Shown here piece after piece: positions 43,117 to 54,705 of a stretch of DNA of 64,000 bases. This DNA is from Fragilariopsis cylindrus CCMP1102 (Eukaryota; Bacillariophyta; Bacillariophyceae; Bacillariales; Bacillariaceae), in assembly GCA_900095095.1 (NCBI GenBank), contig FMBT01000392.1, forward strand, positions 1-64,000. Reading direction: 5' to 3'. The translations under genes were made by a program, and so were the position numbers. The first letter of the stretch is position 1. The number at the start of each line of letters is the position of its first letter. Below the pieces are notes generated by a model. The model saw nothing but the letters and a program-made list of their open reading frames with translations. It ran no database searches and was not told where the DNA came from.

Positions 43117-45549
43117 ATGAAATCACACTACTTAAAGAACCCAAAAGAGCAAGACTCAATTCGAAGAACACGCGGGTCCGATGACGAAGGACATCATAAT
43201 AATTATGCTTCCACGAGTGACAACATCCAAGAACATGCTTTTGTATGCGGTATTCTTCCTGTAATTGCAGATGCAGATGATGACAGCAACAACGACGTGA
43301 TCGATCGTGCGAGACATCATGATGATGATGATGATGATGATGATGCCGCTAATAATGATAAGGCAACAACAACACAAGGTGTCGATCCTTATTATCCATA
43401 TATTCCATTAACATATTGTCCATACCCTTTCGATCCGAACTACTCCTCCTATCACTACCAATATCATCACCAATACTATCATCCTCTTCCTCATTCGTTG
43501 GGACATAACACCTCATACTACTATTCCTCTGTACCACCACCACCTCCGCTACCACTACCACTACCACATCCTGCTTTAGTTGATAACAACATGGCACCCT
43601 TTGACGATGCTACTAACAACATCAATAAAAACAAAAACGAGAAGAACCCTCTTACTATCAACACTAACGTTAATACAACTACTGCCCAGCAGCAAGAAGA
43701 AGACGAGACGAGTAGCGGAACAATGAAGCGAACCAATACCAATACCAATATCAATACCAGTCATAGTAATTATTTTCAGCCACCTTTCTACCATCCAGCT
43801 CATCACAACAACTACGGTTTCTTTGATGGTAATGATGGTAACGAGGATGATCACAACAGCAGGCAGCAGCAGCAGCAGCACTACAATTATTATAAGTTTT
43901 ACGATTCTTATTCTACCGCATCTAATACGGCATCCACTCCACAACGAAGCAATCAATCCTCTCCAGTACCAGGACCAAAGCCAGCGGTGGTTACAAGTAA
44001 TGGGAACCGCGCAAAGAAGGGAAAAGATCAACATCAAGATCGTCGTCAAGCTAAGGGACAAAACGAAGCTAAATTTACATATACCCCCAGGAAAAAACAA
44101 CAACCGGTAGACAGTGGTGAAGTATACGATAATGGTCAGCACTGGTACTACGGCAACCCTTATTATCATTACAACTACTCTCAACATCAAGCTGCCCCGT
44201 CATATTATTATCCTCCTACGGCAATGTCCTCCAAGAATAACAAGAATGATGAAGATGATGATAAATCGACTTGGACACAACAAGATCACCACCACCAGCT
44301 ATTTGCTGCTTCACGTTCTTCTGCATACTACAGCAAGAATGGATGGTATCATCCCGAATACCCTCCTCCTCCACAGCAACAGGAACAGGAACAACAGCAA
44401 GCATATTCTTCTGCTGAAGAAAACTACCGGCACTATTACAGTCCTTCTCCTCCTCCTCCTCCATATCAAGACTACTACTACGAAGGTCGTCCTTCTGCTT
44501 CGGAATTTGCGGCGTCGTCTCTTGGTTCGTCTTCTTACGACAGTAGTATGGCTCCTCCATACTACTCGCAGTATCCAAATACTTCGGTATCAGGAACAGG
44601 CGAAGATTACTACTATCCTCCATTTACTCGAGACTATAGTAGTAACTGGGAGCAACAACAACAACATCATCATCACAAGGATAGGACCGAAAAAGAACAG
44701 GCCAAGACGACCACCACTGGCGGCAGTCCTTTTGAAACCCCATCTTCCCGTCCTTCGAAAAAGAAGAGGAAGATAATTCCCAAGGTTACTCCTCTAAGCA
44801 GTAGTGTTGGTGGAAGAAAGTCGCCAGAAGCAGCAGTAACAACATCAGCAAAGAGAGTTAAGCTCAACGTTCCCTCCACGAAGATTATCGTTACACCTCC
44901 TACTACTACTAGAAGGACTAGCAGTACATCTGCGACAGCATTTACACCATCAACACCATTTGTTACGTTACAAGATATGGATATTGTTTGTGGTAGGGGC
45001 GCACCAACTAATTATCATATCGGAAATGAAATATTCCGAGGATTAGTAAGTAACTATCACACAAATTATTTTTGTGCGAAAAGGTCCGAAAAGCCACACA
45101 TAGCCATGAAAGTTTTAGATGTATTGCAATCCCGCGGTGCACGATTCGTTCGTCGTCAAAAGGGTGGACGTTATCCTTCGGCCGCTGTTGTTGCTACTGC
45201 TGCTGCATCTAGTAGGAAACAGCAGTCGAATGTAACAACCAGCAAAACAAGGAAGTCTGAAGAAGATAAAGGATCATCGTTGCCGTTATCGTCATCCTTG
45301 TCGTCATCATCATCGTCGTCTTATTGGGTGGAGGTACCTCACAAACTAGCATACGAAAAGGTCTGTCAAGCTTTGAGAGATGGAGCACCACAAGTTCAAC
45401 GTCAAATACTATCCTCTACTCGAACGATCCAAGAATCCCTACTGAACAACGAGCATAAAACCCAGAAGGTGGGTCGACAGCATCAGCAGCGACAACGTCG
45501 CAATAGTAACTGTAGTCAAGAAGGAAAGGAGAATGGGTCAACAAGATAA
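43117..45549 (+). CDS. DUF6824 protein with Tyr/Pro/Gln-rich N-terminus
   Basis: 810 aa. The ATG at 43117 is chosen; the frame also runs back to a GTG at 43081. Residues 1-600 are low-complexity and rich in Tyr, Pro, Gln, His and Asn (prion-like), with a basic patch (RPSKKKRKIIPKV) that could be a nuclear localisation signal. The DUF6824 domain covers about residues 620-765: DMDIVCGRGAPTNYHIGNE, CAKRSEKPHIAMKVLDVLQS, ARFVRR, then YWVEVPHKLAYEKVCQALRD and GAPQVQRQI. A Ser/Ala insertion of about 55 aa splits the domain between ARFVRR and YWVEV. DUF6824 is abundant in diatoms; its function is unknown, though a nuclear DNA-binding or regulatory role is often suspected. A second DUF6824 gene follows. 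Confidence 0.85.
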   Translation: MKSHYLKNPKEQDSIRRTRGSDDEGHHNNYASTSDNIQEHAFVCGILPVIADADDDSNNDVIDRARHHDDDDDDDDAANNDKATTTQGVDPYYPYIPLTYCPYPFDPNYSSYHYQYHHQYYHPLPHSLGHNTSYYYSSVPPPPPLPLPLPHPALVDNNMAPFDDATNNINKNKNEKNPLTINTNVNTTTAQQQEEDETSSGTMKRTNTNTNINTSHSNYFQPPFYHPAHHNNYGFFDGNDGNEDDHNSRQQQQQHYNYYKFYDSYSTASNTASTPQRSNQSSPVPGPKPAVVTSNGNRAKKGKDQHQDRRQAKGQNEAKFTYTPRKKQQPVDSGEVYDNGQHWYYGNPYYHYNYSQHQAAPSYYYPPTAMSSKNNKNDEDDDKSTWTQQDHHHQLFAASRSSAYYSKNGWYHPEYPPPPQQQEQEQQQAYSSAEENYRHYYSPSPPPPPYQDYYYEGRPSASEFAASSLGSSSYDSSMAPPYYSQYPNTSVSGTGEDYYYPPFTRDYSSNWEQQQQHHHHKDRTEKEQAKTTTTGGSPFETPSSRPSKKKRKIIPKVTPLSSSVGGRKSPEAAVTTSAKRVKLNVPSTKIIVTPPTTTRRTSSTSATAFTPSTPFVTLQDMDIVCGRGAPTNYHIGNEIFRGLVSNYHTNYFCAKRSEKPHIAMKVLDVLQSRGARFVRRQKGGRYPSAAVVATAAASSRKQQSNVTTSKTRKSEEDKGSSLPLSSSLSSSSSSSYWVEVPHKLAYEKVCQALRDGAPQVQRQILSSTRTIQESLLNNEHKTQKVGRQHQQRQRRNSNCSQEGKENGSTR

Positions 45550-46960
45550 AGAACTTTTTGAATAATAATAACAATAATAACAATGGCTAAGCGGTATGTC
45601 ATCCTACTAAAGCTCGGGAGTTGCTCCCGCAGTTTCAAATAATAATAATTGGGTGAAATAGTACGAGTGAGACAAAATAATTATATCAAAGGCAACTAAT
45701 AAAATATTGCATCGCATGAGCATGTTATCATGTTCGTGCCATATTCATATTCCAATTCATACATATACTACATACAAATCTAAATTTAAACATAAAGAAA
45801 TAGATATTTACAGATAATAACATACAATCCAAACGGATCTTTTCACTTATAGTATACTACTTGAAGTATATTCAATGATATTATCATTTCTACTAGTAGA
45901 ATAGCTAAACCGTTTATAGCAAAACTTTACCAAGGAAACTTCGGTTTGTTCTCCAAAACCTTCCAGAAACTCATGATACTACTACTATTACTACGATGAG
46001 TTCAAACTGAAGTATAGAAGTCTATAATTAACTATAGTATTTACTTTGTGTTTCAGTATCCTCCTCTTTTTTTAAATAGCACACGAGTATCCCCTATCCA
46101 GCGCACAGTCGTTTGCATACCAACAGAAGATCCATAACTTTATAGACACGTGTAGTGGTAGAAGCATACAAGACCATACTGTCTCGAGAACGAATACTCG
46201 TCACAATTCAAGTTTAAAGTGCCGTTAACTTTCAATATATTGATTCCGTGGGATGCGATTCTCAGCGTATCTATTATTATCATGGGTTTGGGCCTGTATA
46301 TGTCACCGCGGGTAAGTAGGAATTTTTTGGTGTAATGATGTAGAACTTTAAAAAGGCATGATACTTGTGTCATTTATTTGTTTTCGTTAAGTGTCCAACG
46401 TATCGAAAAAGTAAAGCCACTTACTTTTATCAGTACAGTAGATATCAGTTTTACGATCAGAGCGTATCAGGTTTTCCAGAAAACCCGTTTACGGTTGAAT
46501 TCTCACCCTGGTGCTCGAAGTGTGGTCGTAAATCTATGCCCCCTGCTCCACGACTCAAGAATTAATTTTATTACTGTACATCATGAAAGATCACTCACAT
46601 TTTTTTCATTTCTTCGTGTAATATCTAATATCAAAATTCATCATCAAGGCGCACTTCGTATGGCGATTTGGTCGGCCTACGACAGTATCCTTTTCTTTTC
46701 CCCGTGGGATCAAATAACTACTTGAAGGAAGGAGACAATGAATAAAGAACACATTCAAAATTGGAACGATCACCTTTGCCAGGAAGATGATGCCGACATG
46801 AACAACTGGGACACAAATAAAAGCGCAGACGAAGCCACGAGGACGTTCCCCTCATAATTTTTGTTTGCGATTCATTATTATGATTACTATTATTATCTCC
46901 ATTCGCATCAATCAACCGGCTATTTTTTCTGCGATTCAGAGAAAGTTAACATCAAATAAA
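45550..46960. other. Intergenic between the two DUF6824 genes
   Basis: AT-rich. Frames at 46140-46373 (-) and 46365-46725 (+) have no family features. I see nothing functional with confidence. Confidence 0.55.
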
Positions 46961-48284
46961 ATGAGCTTCCCTTCATACATATTATGTGGCTTACCATCGT
47001 TCAGTATGTTTAGTGATGACGGTGACGACGGTGAATCTCATTTCTCTATAATGGACCTTGTAGGTGATTTGCCACTTTGTTGTCAAGATACCGAGGGCTT
47101 GGAAGGCAATTTTCCGTCCTCTTACTGTTGAAGAGCCATCCGGTCGAGAAATGACTAATCAACAAAAGATGAAGGCACCATGGAGGCCACCTCTATACCG
47201 AGACAAAAGTCTTCTGTCTGCATCTACTTATCCTCCTGGTGATGACGATAGTCCTTCGTCGGTACTACCCAAAATTATTACTCCTTCTGTAGAAATTGCA
47301 TCATGCAACAATTTTTCCCGTCCACCGATCGTTGTCGTTCTTTTCAATTTACGAAATATCATGTAGGAGATACAAATGAAAACCTCTTCCTGCTGACTTC
47401 ATTCCACCTAAACATTCCTTTTCCCGATCTTTCGAGGCAGGAGATAAGCAACACGACCGAATTGTTCACATCCCATTGCGTTCCTACCAGTAGATACCCC
47501 AAGAATTCCTCAGAAATTAGGATTACGACCTCAGGATGTGGTCTGTGGACGTGGAGCTCCCTCAAGTATTCATCCCGGAAATCTATCGTTTAAAGCAATA
47601 ATCAAAAAACATGAGATGAAATATCTTTGTTCGAAACGTAGTGAAAAGCCAAAGGTCGCTACGGAAGTATTGAGACAGTTTCGTGAAAGTGGTATCCGTT
47701 TTGTCAGAAGGGAACGAGATAAGGAAGGTACATTCATTTGGGTTGAAATTGGAGAACAGCGAGAGTATGAAAAGGTATGTTGCTGTTGACCGTGTTGTTG
47801 ATCCATCCTTGTTTGTATTTCCTTTCTTCGTGACATCCTATTCTATAAAGCTTGTTCTCACACGTATAATACTTACATTCCTTTGATCATCAATCAATGA
47901 TAATAGGTATGCCAATCGCTTCGTGAGGGTGCACCACAGTTACGGCGCCAAATGATGGCGACCGAAGCCGCGAAACTTCGCTCGAAGACAGGTGGAAATC
48001 AACAGCGTCAAGATACCGACACGAAGATATCGTCTGAGACGAGCGCTAATGATGATACTACTACTAGTAGGGATAGTATTGTAAGACAATATTCTTTAAC
48101 TAGCAAAAACGATAATATCCCGGTAACAGAGAGAAAAAGTAGTAGTAGTAGTAATAAGGTCCAACGGTTGTATTACGACGAGAAGTATGGTAACAAGGAT
48201 TGCAACATTAGAGACCACTATCATTCACCATATTATATCCATCTTCCTCCTAATCGTGGAGGAGAAATTTTGTTTCGAGAGTGA
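46961..48284 (+). CDS. Second DUF6824 protein, frame broken, one clear intron
   Basis: The ATG at 46961 gives MSFPSYILCGLPSFS. The frame then changes near 47100-47115, 47330-47345 and 47400-47490. These are missing bases or small introns not resolved here. The DUF6824 domain is clear: QDVVCGRGAPSSIHPGN, YLCSKRSEKPKVATEVLRQF, IRFVRRERDKEGTFIWVEI, EYEK, then after an intron (47775-47906, GTATGT...ATAG) VCQSLREGAPQLRRQM. The C-terminus is Ser/Lys/Thr-rich. Compared with the gene upstream, the domain lacks the Ser-rich insertion and has an intron just before VCQ. It could be a working gene with sequence errors or a decaying copy. Confidence 0.7.
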
Positions 48285-48846
48285 ACAAGGGCAAAGCTTG
48301 ATCATATAATGATATAGTCGTTAGTTCTTTGGCAGCGTTGTAAATGATGCGCCCAAGCTTTTAAGCTACATAGACTAGCTTATTATTGTGTTTGTAATAA
48401 GCAGTATAATATAATACCATAGAATAAAATAAGATAAGATAAGATAAAAACTTGCTCTACTTATTAGGTATCGAATCTTTTTAAGTACTAGATACCAACT
48501 GTAGAGAGAGAGAGAGAGAGAGAGAGAGATCCATTGATTCATACTGTATGGTTCTTTTATCCCTGCATTCTTCGATTTCCTATATGTGTTCTCTAGCTAT
48601 TGTTTGATCTACCTGTCACTCTTTGTTTACTCAAGGCAACAAACCGAATATTATCTTAAGAATTTTGAATTGAAAAGAAATTAAATTTTGTTTGTGTTTC
48701 TCTTTTTCTTCAAAACCATTATCCACGACTGAACTCGTTGTTTGATTCGTCGCCAACGCATATTTTTTCCGATCAATAAATTATTAACTAAAACAAAACA
48801 ACAACAACATAATAACATAACCCTTTCGAACAGAATAGAATCGAGC
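48285..48846. other. Intergenic with a GA microsatellite
   Basis: No gene seen. It contains an AAGAT repeat near 48425-48448 and a GA dinucleotide run (48503-48529). The frame of the DUS gene extends back to 48742 but only from a TTG codon. Confidence 0.6.
48503..48529. repeat. GA dinucleotide repeat
   Basis: About 13 AG units; slippage-prone. Confidence 0.9.
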
Positions 48847-50543
48847 ATGAAGAAAATAGAAAGAACGAGAAAAGTAAAACGTAGCCGCTGTTACTGCTAT
48901 TGTCTTTGTATGACGATCATTTCGTCTTCGTCGAGTCGTTTAGCGTTTCGTGGTTTTTACGCCAACGCTTTTACCGGTAATGCTGGTCGTGTTGTTGTCA
49001 GGTCTTCGCTTATGTCGTCACTGGGAATAATTGACCACGACGCCATTGGCAATAATGATAGTAATACACATAATGAAGGGACAAAGCCTCCGACTCTAAT
49101 CTTGCCATCACATCCCAACTTTCCGATCTCAAGCGTTATGGCACCAATGGTGGCAGCTAGTGATTATCCCTTCCGGTTATTTCTGAGAGAGCATTGTGGC
49201 GTTCAATTGACATATACACAAATGTTACTTTCCAAAAGATTCGTGATCGATCCTACCTTCCGAAAGGCACATTTGGATTTGTACGAAACACAAGATATGG
49301 CTCCTGATAATTTTGTAACACAACCCGATATACTGTTGCCGTCGCAAATCGAATGTCTCGGTGATGATCTTCATCATTATCAACAACAACACAACAACAA
49401 CAACAACAACAACAATACAAGCGGCAAAAATCTGAACCATTAATGGTGCAATTGGCGGGTGATGATGTTAAGACAGTAGTACAATCAGCGTTAATGATTT
49501 ACGAACACACCGATGGTAAACTGGCGGGGATTGACTTGAACTGTGGGTGCCCACAGAACATAGCTAAGAAAGGAAATTATGGTGCATTTTTAATGGAACG
49601 TGACCCAGAGCTCGTCAACGAAATCTTAACAGCCCTTAGGAATAATTTACCATCGAGTGTGGCGATATCGGCAAAAATTCGATTACCGGCCGACGACGAA
49701 GCTTTGAAAGAACGAATCCCTCGACTGCTTGACACTGGAATTAATTTTCTGACTGTGCATGGGAGAACTATTGTAGAAAATAAGACGAAAGTGGTTGGCT
49801 GTCACGTTGATCGTATACGGTTGGCCGTACAAACAGCACATAAACATAACCCAAACTTTCCAGTGATAGCAAATGGTGGCATGGAACATTACGACGATGT
49901 TCAGTCCGTACTACAATCTACCGGAGCCAGTGCGGCTATGAGTTCTGAGGCTTTATTGGAGACTCCTGATTTGTTCCTTAAAGAATCTATGGATATTAAA
50001 ACACCAAAAGAACAATTTCATCGACAACTTTCATTTGCCAAGAACTACCTTGATATTTGTTCTACGGTTGGACCACCATTACCGGGTGTATTAGGTTTCA
50101 ATAAGGGCGGATCATTCAGCGTAGTTAGGGGACATTTATTCAAATTTTTGCATCGGTATATCAATACAGATCATCAAGATTTACGTGATAAGTTGGCTGC
50201 AAACGGTGTGAACACTATGAGAACATTAGGAGATCTGCGACGCTTGATAGAAGAATTAGAATCTCGATACGCGAAGCTTACGGAAGATCAATGGAATGAA
50301 CTTACATCTACGTCGCCTTTGTCCTCGTGGTACCGAAGACATAGAAAACCAGACAGAAGTGTCCATGAACGATATACTTCAGTCGCAACCGATACTAGTA
50401 ATAACAACAACAATATAGACGACCGTAAGCGAGAAATCAAAGATCGAATTGCTAAAATGAAGGCACAAAAATTAAAACGAACAAACGAAATAATACCAAA
50501 TGATAAACCTCGAGAGAAAGAAGCGCTTTCTATAACGACATAA
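48847..50543 (+). CDS. tRNA-dihydrouridine synthase (DUS1-like), one base missing
   Basis: FMN-dependent reductase that makes dihydrouridine in the tRNA D-loop. The ATG at 48847 is preferred. The TIM-barrel start is SSVMAPMVAASDYPFRLFLR, then LTYTQMLLSKRF and QLAGDDVKTVVQSA. The active-site Cys is in GIDLNCGCPQNIAKKGNYGA, followed by SAKIRLP, LTVHGRTI and PVIANGGM. NCGCPQ and the QLAGDD segment fit the DUS1 (positions 16/17) branch. The frame shifts at the A5 run 49426-49430 inside an Asn repeat; one more A gives GKKSEPLMVQLAGDD and a 565-aa product. The N-terminal 80 residues (RLAFRGFYANAFTG) may be an organelle leader. The C-terminus is Lys/Arg-rich. Confidence 0.88.
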
Positions 50544-50810
50544 TTAATTAATTTAATAACGTTCAAATCTCTTCTTTTGTTCCTAAATCTACAGTACTAG
50601 ACTGAAGTTTGTCGACACTGGTTAAATATCTTGTTCCAGTTTACATAGTTTGTTTTCCTATCTATTGTCGTGTTGTCTTCCTTTGTCGAAAGAATTTTTT
50701 CGTTTTAAGCGTGGAAATAACGAATGCGATGATGATGAATATAGACAGCACATTGTAGAAAGGAATTAAAAATTTGAATTATAGTCTATATGTGTTATTA
50801 AAATATGCAT

Positions 50811-53785
50811 TTACCATTCCAGTTGAAAAGATGCGCCGTCGCGAGTTTTTTCGTTTTCGTCGGATACGGACGAAGCAACACTCATACTATTTTTGTTGAT
50901 ACTACCGTTTGATCCTTCGTTGGTACTACCCTTCGCTAGGATTTTCGAAAAAGATTTGTCGTTTGCTAGGAGTTTGATCGCTTCTTGTACTTGATCATCT
51001 GTCTTCAAGCTTCTTTTCATGAGCATACTTTCCGGTATATAACGCGATAAGATACTTGTTGCTATATCTTCCTTGATTTCTTTCTTGTATTTCTCAAAAT
51101 CATTCTTACTTTCTTTCACGATTTGTGTCTTCAATTGATCTACTTCTCTTTCGGAGGACTTGTACCCACTCTGACTAAGAGCTCGTTTCAAATCGTCTAA
51201 CGCACCTGCATACAAAGCTTCCAATTTTAAATCACCGCCCTTCACCTTCACTTCAACAAAGTCTTGGAACTCTCGATAAATGTCATCGGTCACCTCAAAG
51301 TTATTTGTCAACTCGTATTTTTGACTCCATTGTGAAGCAAATTCATTCATGATATCTGATCGCAAGAGAGTGACCTCCAACGCTGAAGCTTTCGGTGCTG
51401 CGACTTTGTAATCGGCTTCAACTCCACCTCCATCTCTTACTGTTCTACCACTTTTGGTAAAAAACACTTGTCGATCCTTCTTGGGAACCGTCGATGACTG
51501 GTATCTACCATTTTGTTCGTCAAGACCACCACCTTCCTTGTAGTTGACACTTTGAATGCACCGTCCACTGGGAGTATAATATTTTGCAACAGTGAACTTG
51601 AGGGCGGTATTGAAAGGTAAATCTTCCACATTTTGAACAAGGCCTTTGCCAAATGTCCTATCGGTACCTACGATGATCCCGACATCCAAATCTTGAACAG
51701 CTCCCGATACAATTTCGGCAGCGGAGGCTGTCCCTCGATTTACCAACACAGCAAGTTTAGTCTTTGAGTCAAGGATTGGCTCGACACGACTTTGGTACTT
51801 AACTCCTGGAAATCCACGTCCCTTAGCAGAAACTATGTCACTACCGTTTGGCACCAATAATGATGCAACGTCGACGGCGGAAGTCAACAAGCCACCAGGA
51901 TTGCCTCTCATGTCTAAAATTAGTCCGTTCAAACTATGTGCACCGTTCGAGGCATCTTCTGCCGCCTGTTCCAATGCCAATATTGCACCCCGAACTTCAT
52001 TCCCAGCGTTTTGAGCAAATCCAGATAAAGAAATGTATCCGATACCATCAGATGGCTTACCAACAAGAGTTGCCAACTTAACGTCTTTTATTCGAACGAG
52101 GGTACGTGGCATCGTAACATCTTGGACGCCTTTTACACCATCACGTTCAAATTGGATATTAACTAACGTTCCTGGTTCACCCCTAAGAACATTTCGAACA
52201 TCCTCTACAGTTGTAGTGGGCGCAACGACGAGGTCGTCAATTTGTTTGAGTTTATCTCCCGTTCGCATTCCATAGTCGAATGCATACCCTTCGAAAGCGG
52301 ATACGACTGTAATTCCTTTTGCTTGAGCTTTTGCGACAGCCTTCATTCGATCTTTTTGTTTCTGTTTGGCCAACTTATCTTCTTCGTCGTCTTCATCATT
52401 TATGTCGCCATTACTACTATCAACAAATTTTGTTTTACCATTACTTCCTTCTGGAGTGATTGTACTGGATGATGAAGATTGACTACCACTGATATCATCC
52501 TCGCTGCTCATAGAGTCTCGAATGGCATCGTTGGGTAGTAATTTAGTTCCCTTTGGTGTATTTTCATTCTGTTGTTTTGTCGTTTTGGGTGCTACTGCTG
52601 GATCTGTGATCTTTTTCATTTCCACGACATCCCGAGGGGTGGCACCAGATATGACTAAACCAACACCACCATATCGACCCATTATACCCTCATTCATTTG
52701 TTGTGCCTCCTCTCTAGCTTCGAATTCTGTATACGGATCTAATGATCGTAACATAGCCGAAACACCAGTTTCAAATAACTTATTAGTATCGACTGGATCA
52801 ACATATCCTCTATCAAGATCGGCTAAGATCGTTTCAAATAACATAACGGGTTGTGATAATGATTCAGCACTGGAATAGACAGGAACTAAAATAGCTGCCA
52901 ACGTCAAAACAGCTCCAGTCGCGAAGGATAAGAATGCAATTTTCAAACTTGGTAATGCTGTTTGAATTTTTGTAAATATAGTAGTAAGAAATTCCACGAG
53001 TGGTACCGGAAGAGCTGATATAATTTTTTGCAATACCTCCTCTTTGATTCCATCTACTTTCGATGTAAATTTGTACCAGATCAAAAAAACACCATCTTTG
53101 TCGTCGTCGTCGTCTATGTTTGTGTTTGTGTTGCTCTTATTATTATTATTCTTATTATCTGCGACAGCTTTTTTATTAGTAGTGTCATTATTGTTATTAT
53201 TTATCTTATTGATGAACCATTCACCAATCTTATTCGATTGCTTATCGTCATCATCATCGTCATCGTCATTTCTTTTGTTATTATTATTATTATCCCCTGA
53301 AGATTTATTTTTATTCCATAAATTCAAGGCCGTAGATCGAGGCGAGTAGGAAGAAAATCCAACTTTCGAAACGCTGTGCAATTAATTTGTCATTCATTTT
53401 GAGATAGAAAGGAATAGAATACAGCAATGAGATGAGATAAACAAAAATATTTGTTCAAACAACGAAAGAAAAAGAAATAATACGAAATTAAATGGGAAAA
53501 ATGTGTGACCGTATGTATGTTGTGAAGTAAAGTGCAATTTTGTTTGTTTATTTTTATTTTAAACTTACATGTCCCTTTGAAAACCCAATCGCATTGATAA
53601 TAATTCTTGTTGTTGCGAATTTCTTATTGAATTTTGTAGTTCTTCTTTATTAACATCGTACCAACTTCCTCCTCCATTATTATTTGTTAGGTCGTTATTA
53701 TCAAATCGTTTCATCGTTAATGGTTGATATTGTCGTAATCGAGTTCTTGTCGTCATTGCCATTTTTGTTTTAGATGTTATCGACA

Positions 53786-53820
<35 letters not shown>

Positions 53821-54053
53821 ATTGTTGTCGTCGTTTTCGGTATCAATATCGACGATGATGTCGATGCTGATGATAATCCTATAGACGGAGAAGAAAACGT
53901 CAATGCCTCTACTTGATACTGAGCCGATGACGATGACGATGATAGTATCGTCGTAGTTGTCGTAACGACAAAGACAACGACAACCATTATCCAAATTAGA
54001 AAAGATGATGACGACGACGATAATGTCAACGCCGAAACAAAAGATAGTCTCAT
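50811..54053 (-). CDS. C-terminal processing protease (CtpA-like, S41A), two exons
   Basis: Exon 1 is 54053-53569 and exon 2 53373-50811 (GTAAGT...GCACAG, in frame through GFQRDIVSKVGFSSYS); 1,015 aa. Exon 1 has a hydrophobic leader and a Ser-rich stretch, probably for plastid import. A span near TALPSLKIAFLSFATGAVLT anchors it to a membrane. The S41 part starts at LFETILADLDRGYVDP. The PDZ region is GITVVSAFEGYAFDYGMRTG, and LILDMRGNPGGLLTSAVDVA precedes the catalytic Ser in NRGTASAAEIVSGAVQD and Lys in TFGKGLVQNVE. In plastids CtpA trims the D1 precursor; this is the likely role but not proven. An acidic insertion of about 90 aa lies before the PDZ, and a 260-aa charged C-terminal extension is longer than usual. 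Confidence 0.92.
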
Positions 54054-54705
54054 CGTAGAATCTATTATTTTTCCTGTTTTGTCAAAACTAAATCCGAAAT
54101 ACTTGTATACAATCCGAAATTTGAATAATACTCCAAATCAATCAGAGAAATGACAAAAAAGAAATCGAAGATCAGATCAGATCCAAAAACGACGATGAGC
54201 AGTCCAAGTTAGCTATTGTGTGAGGAATTACTGGTATGATGTTGCCGATGAGGAATTTATGTAAATGGCAAGGGAGAACGAATAACGACTGTCGAGATAA
54301 TATGTTCTCAGCCTAGTTTTGAGAAAGAGAATTGTCGAATATCGACGATGATGAGAGATGTTTTTGACGTGTTTCGAGAGAATTCTCTATGCTTTGATTA
54401 TACGTATGCTGCTTCGTGATTGGCACGATTTTTTAATTCTTTTTAATGGCGCGCGCTCTTATAATAATAAGTGCGCGCCGAAATCTTTATCATCATTTTT
54501 TTTTACGATAACTAACTCGATAACTACTTGATTGAAGTACCATAGCTAATATTCATTAATATATTCATAGAGCGTATAATGTTTGTAGAATTAATAGTCA
54601 TTATTTCTATTACTTCGTATTACCGTATCTCATAGAAACTCTGTGTGTCTCCCCTTTCATCGTATCCACGACGAGGATTTGCTGCGACCATTTATTATTC
54701 ATTCT
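54054..54705. other. Intergenic upstream of the CtpA-like gene
   Basis: Both neighbours are on the minus strand. It contains a GC-rich hairpin at 54448-54479 inside AT-rich sequence. No gene is seen. Confidence 0.6.
54448..54479. repeat. GC-armed inverted repeat
   Basis: GGCGCGC (54448-54454) pairs with GCGCGCC (54473-54479). Inside, CTTAT pairs with ATAAG around a 4-base loop, with a small asymmetric bulge. It lies about 395 bp upstream of the CtpA-like start. Confidence 0.75.

Noticed and set aside
45590-45640. A possible tRNA (GGCTAAGCGG motif)
   Set aside because: No matching acceptor stem or T-loop consensus could be found.
46755-46800. A string resembling U6 snRNA (AAAATTGGAACGAT)
   Set aside because: The ACAGAGA box and the 5' stem-loop that must flank it are absent, so it is probably a chance match.
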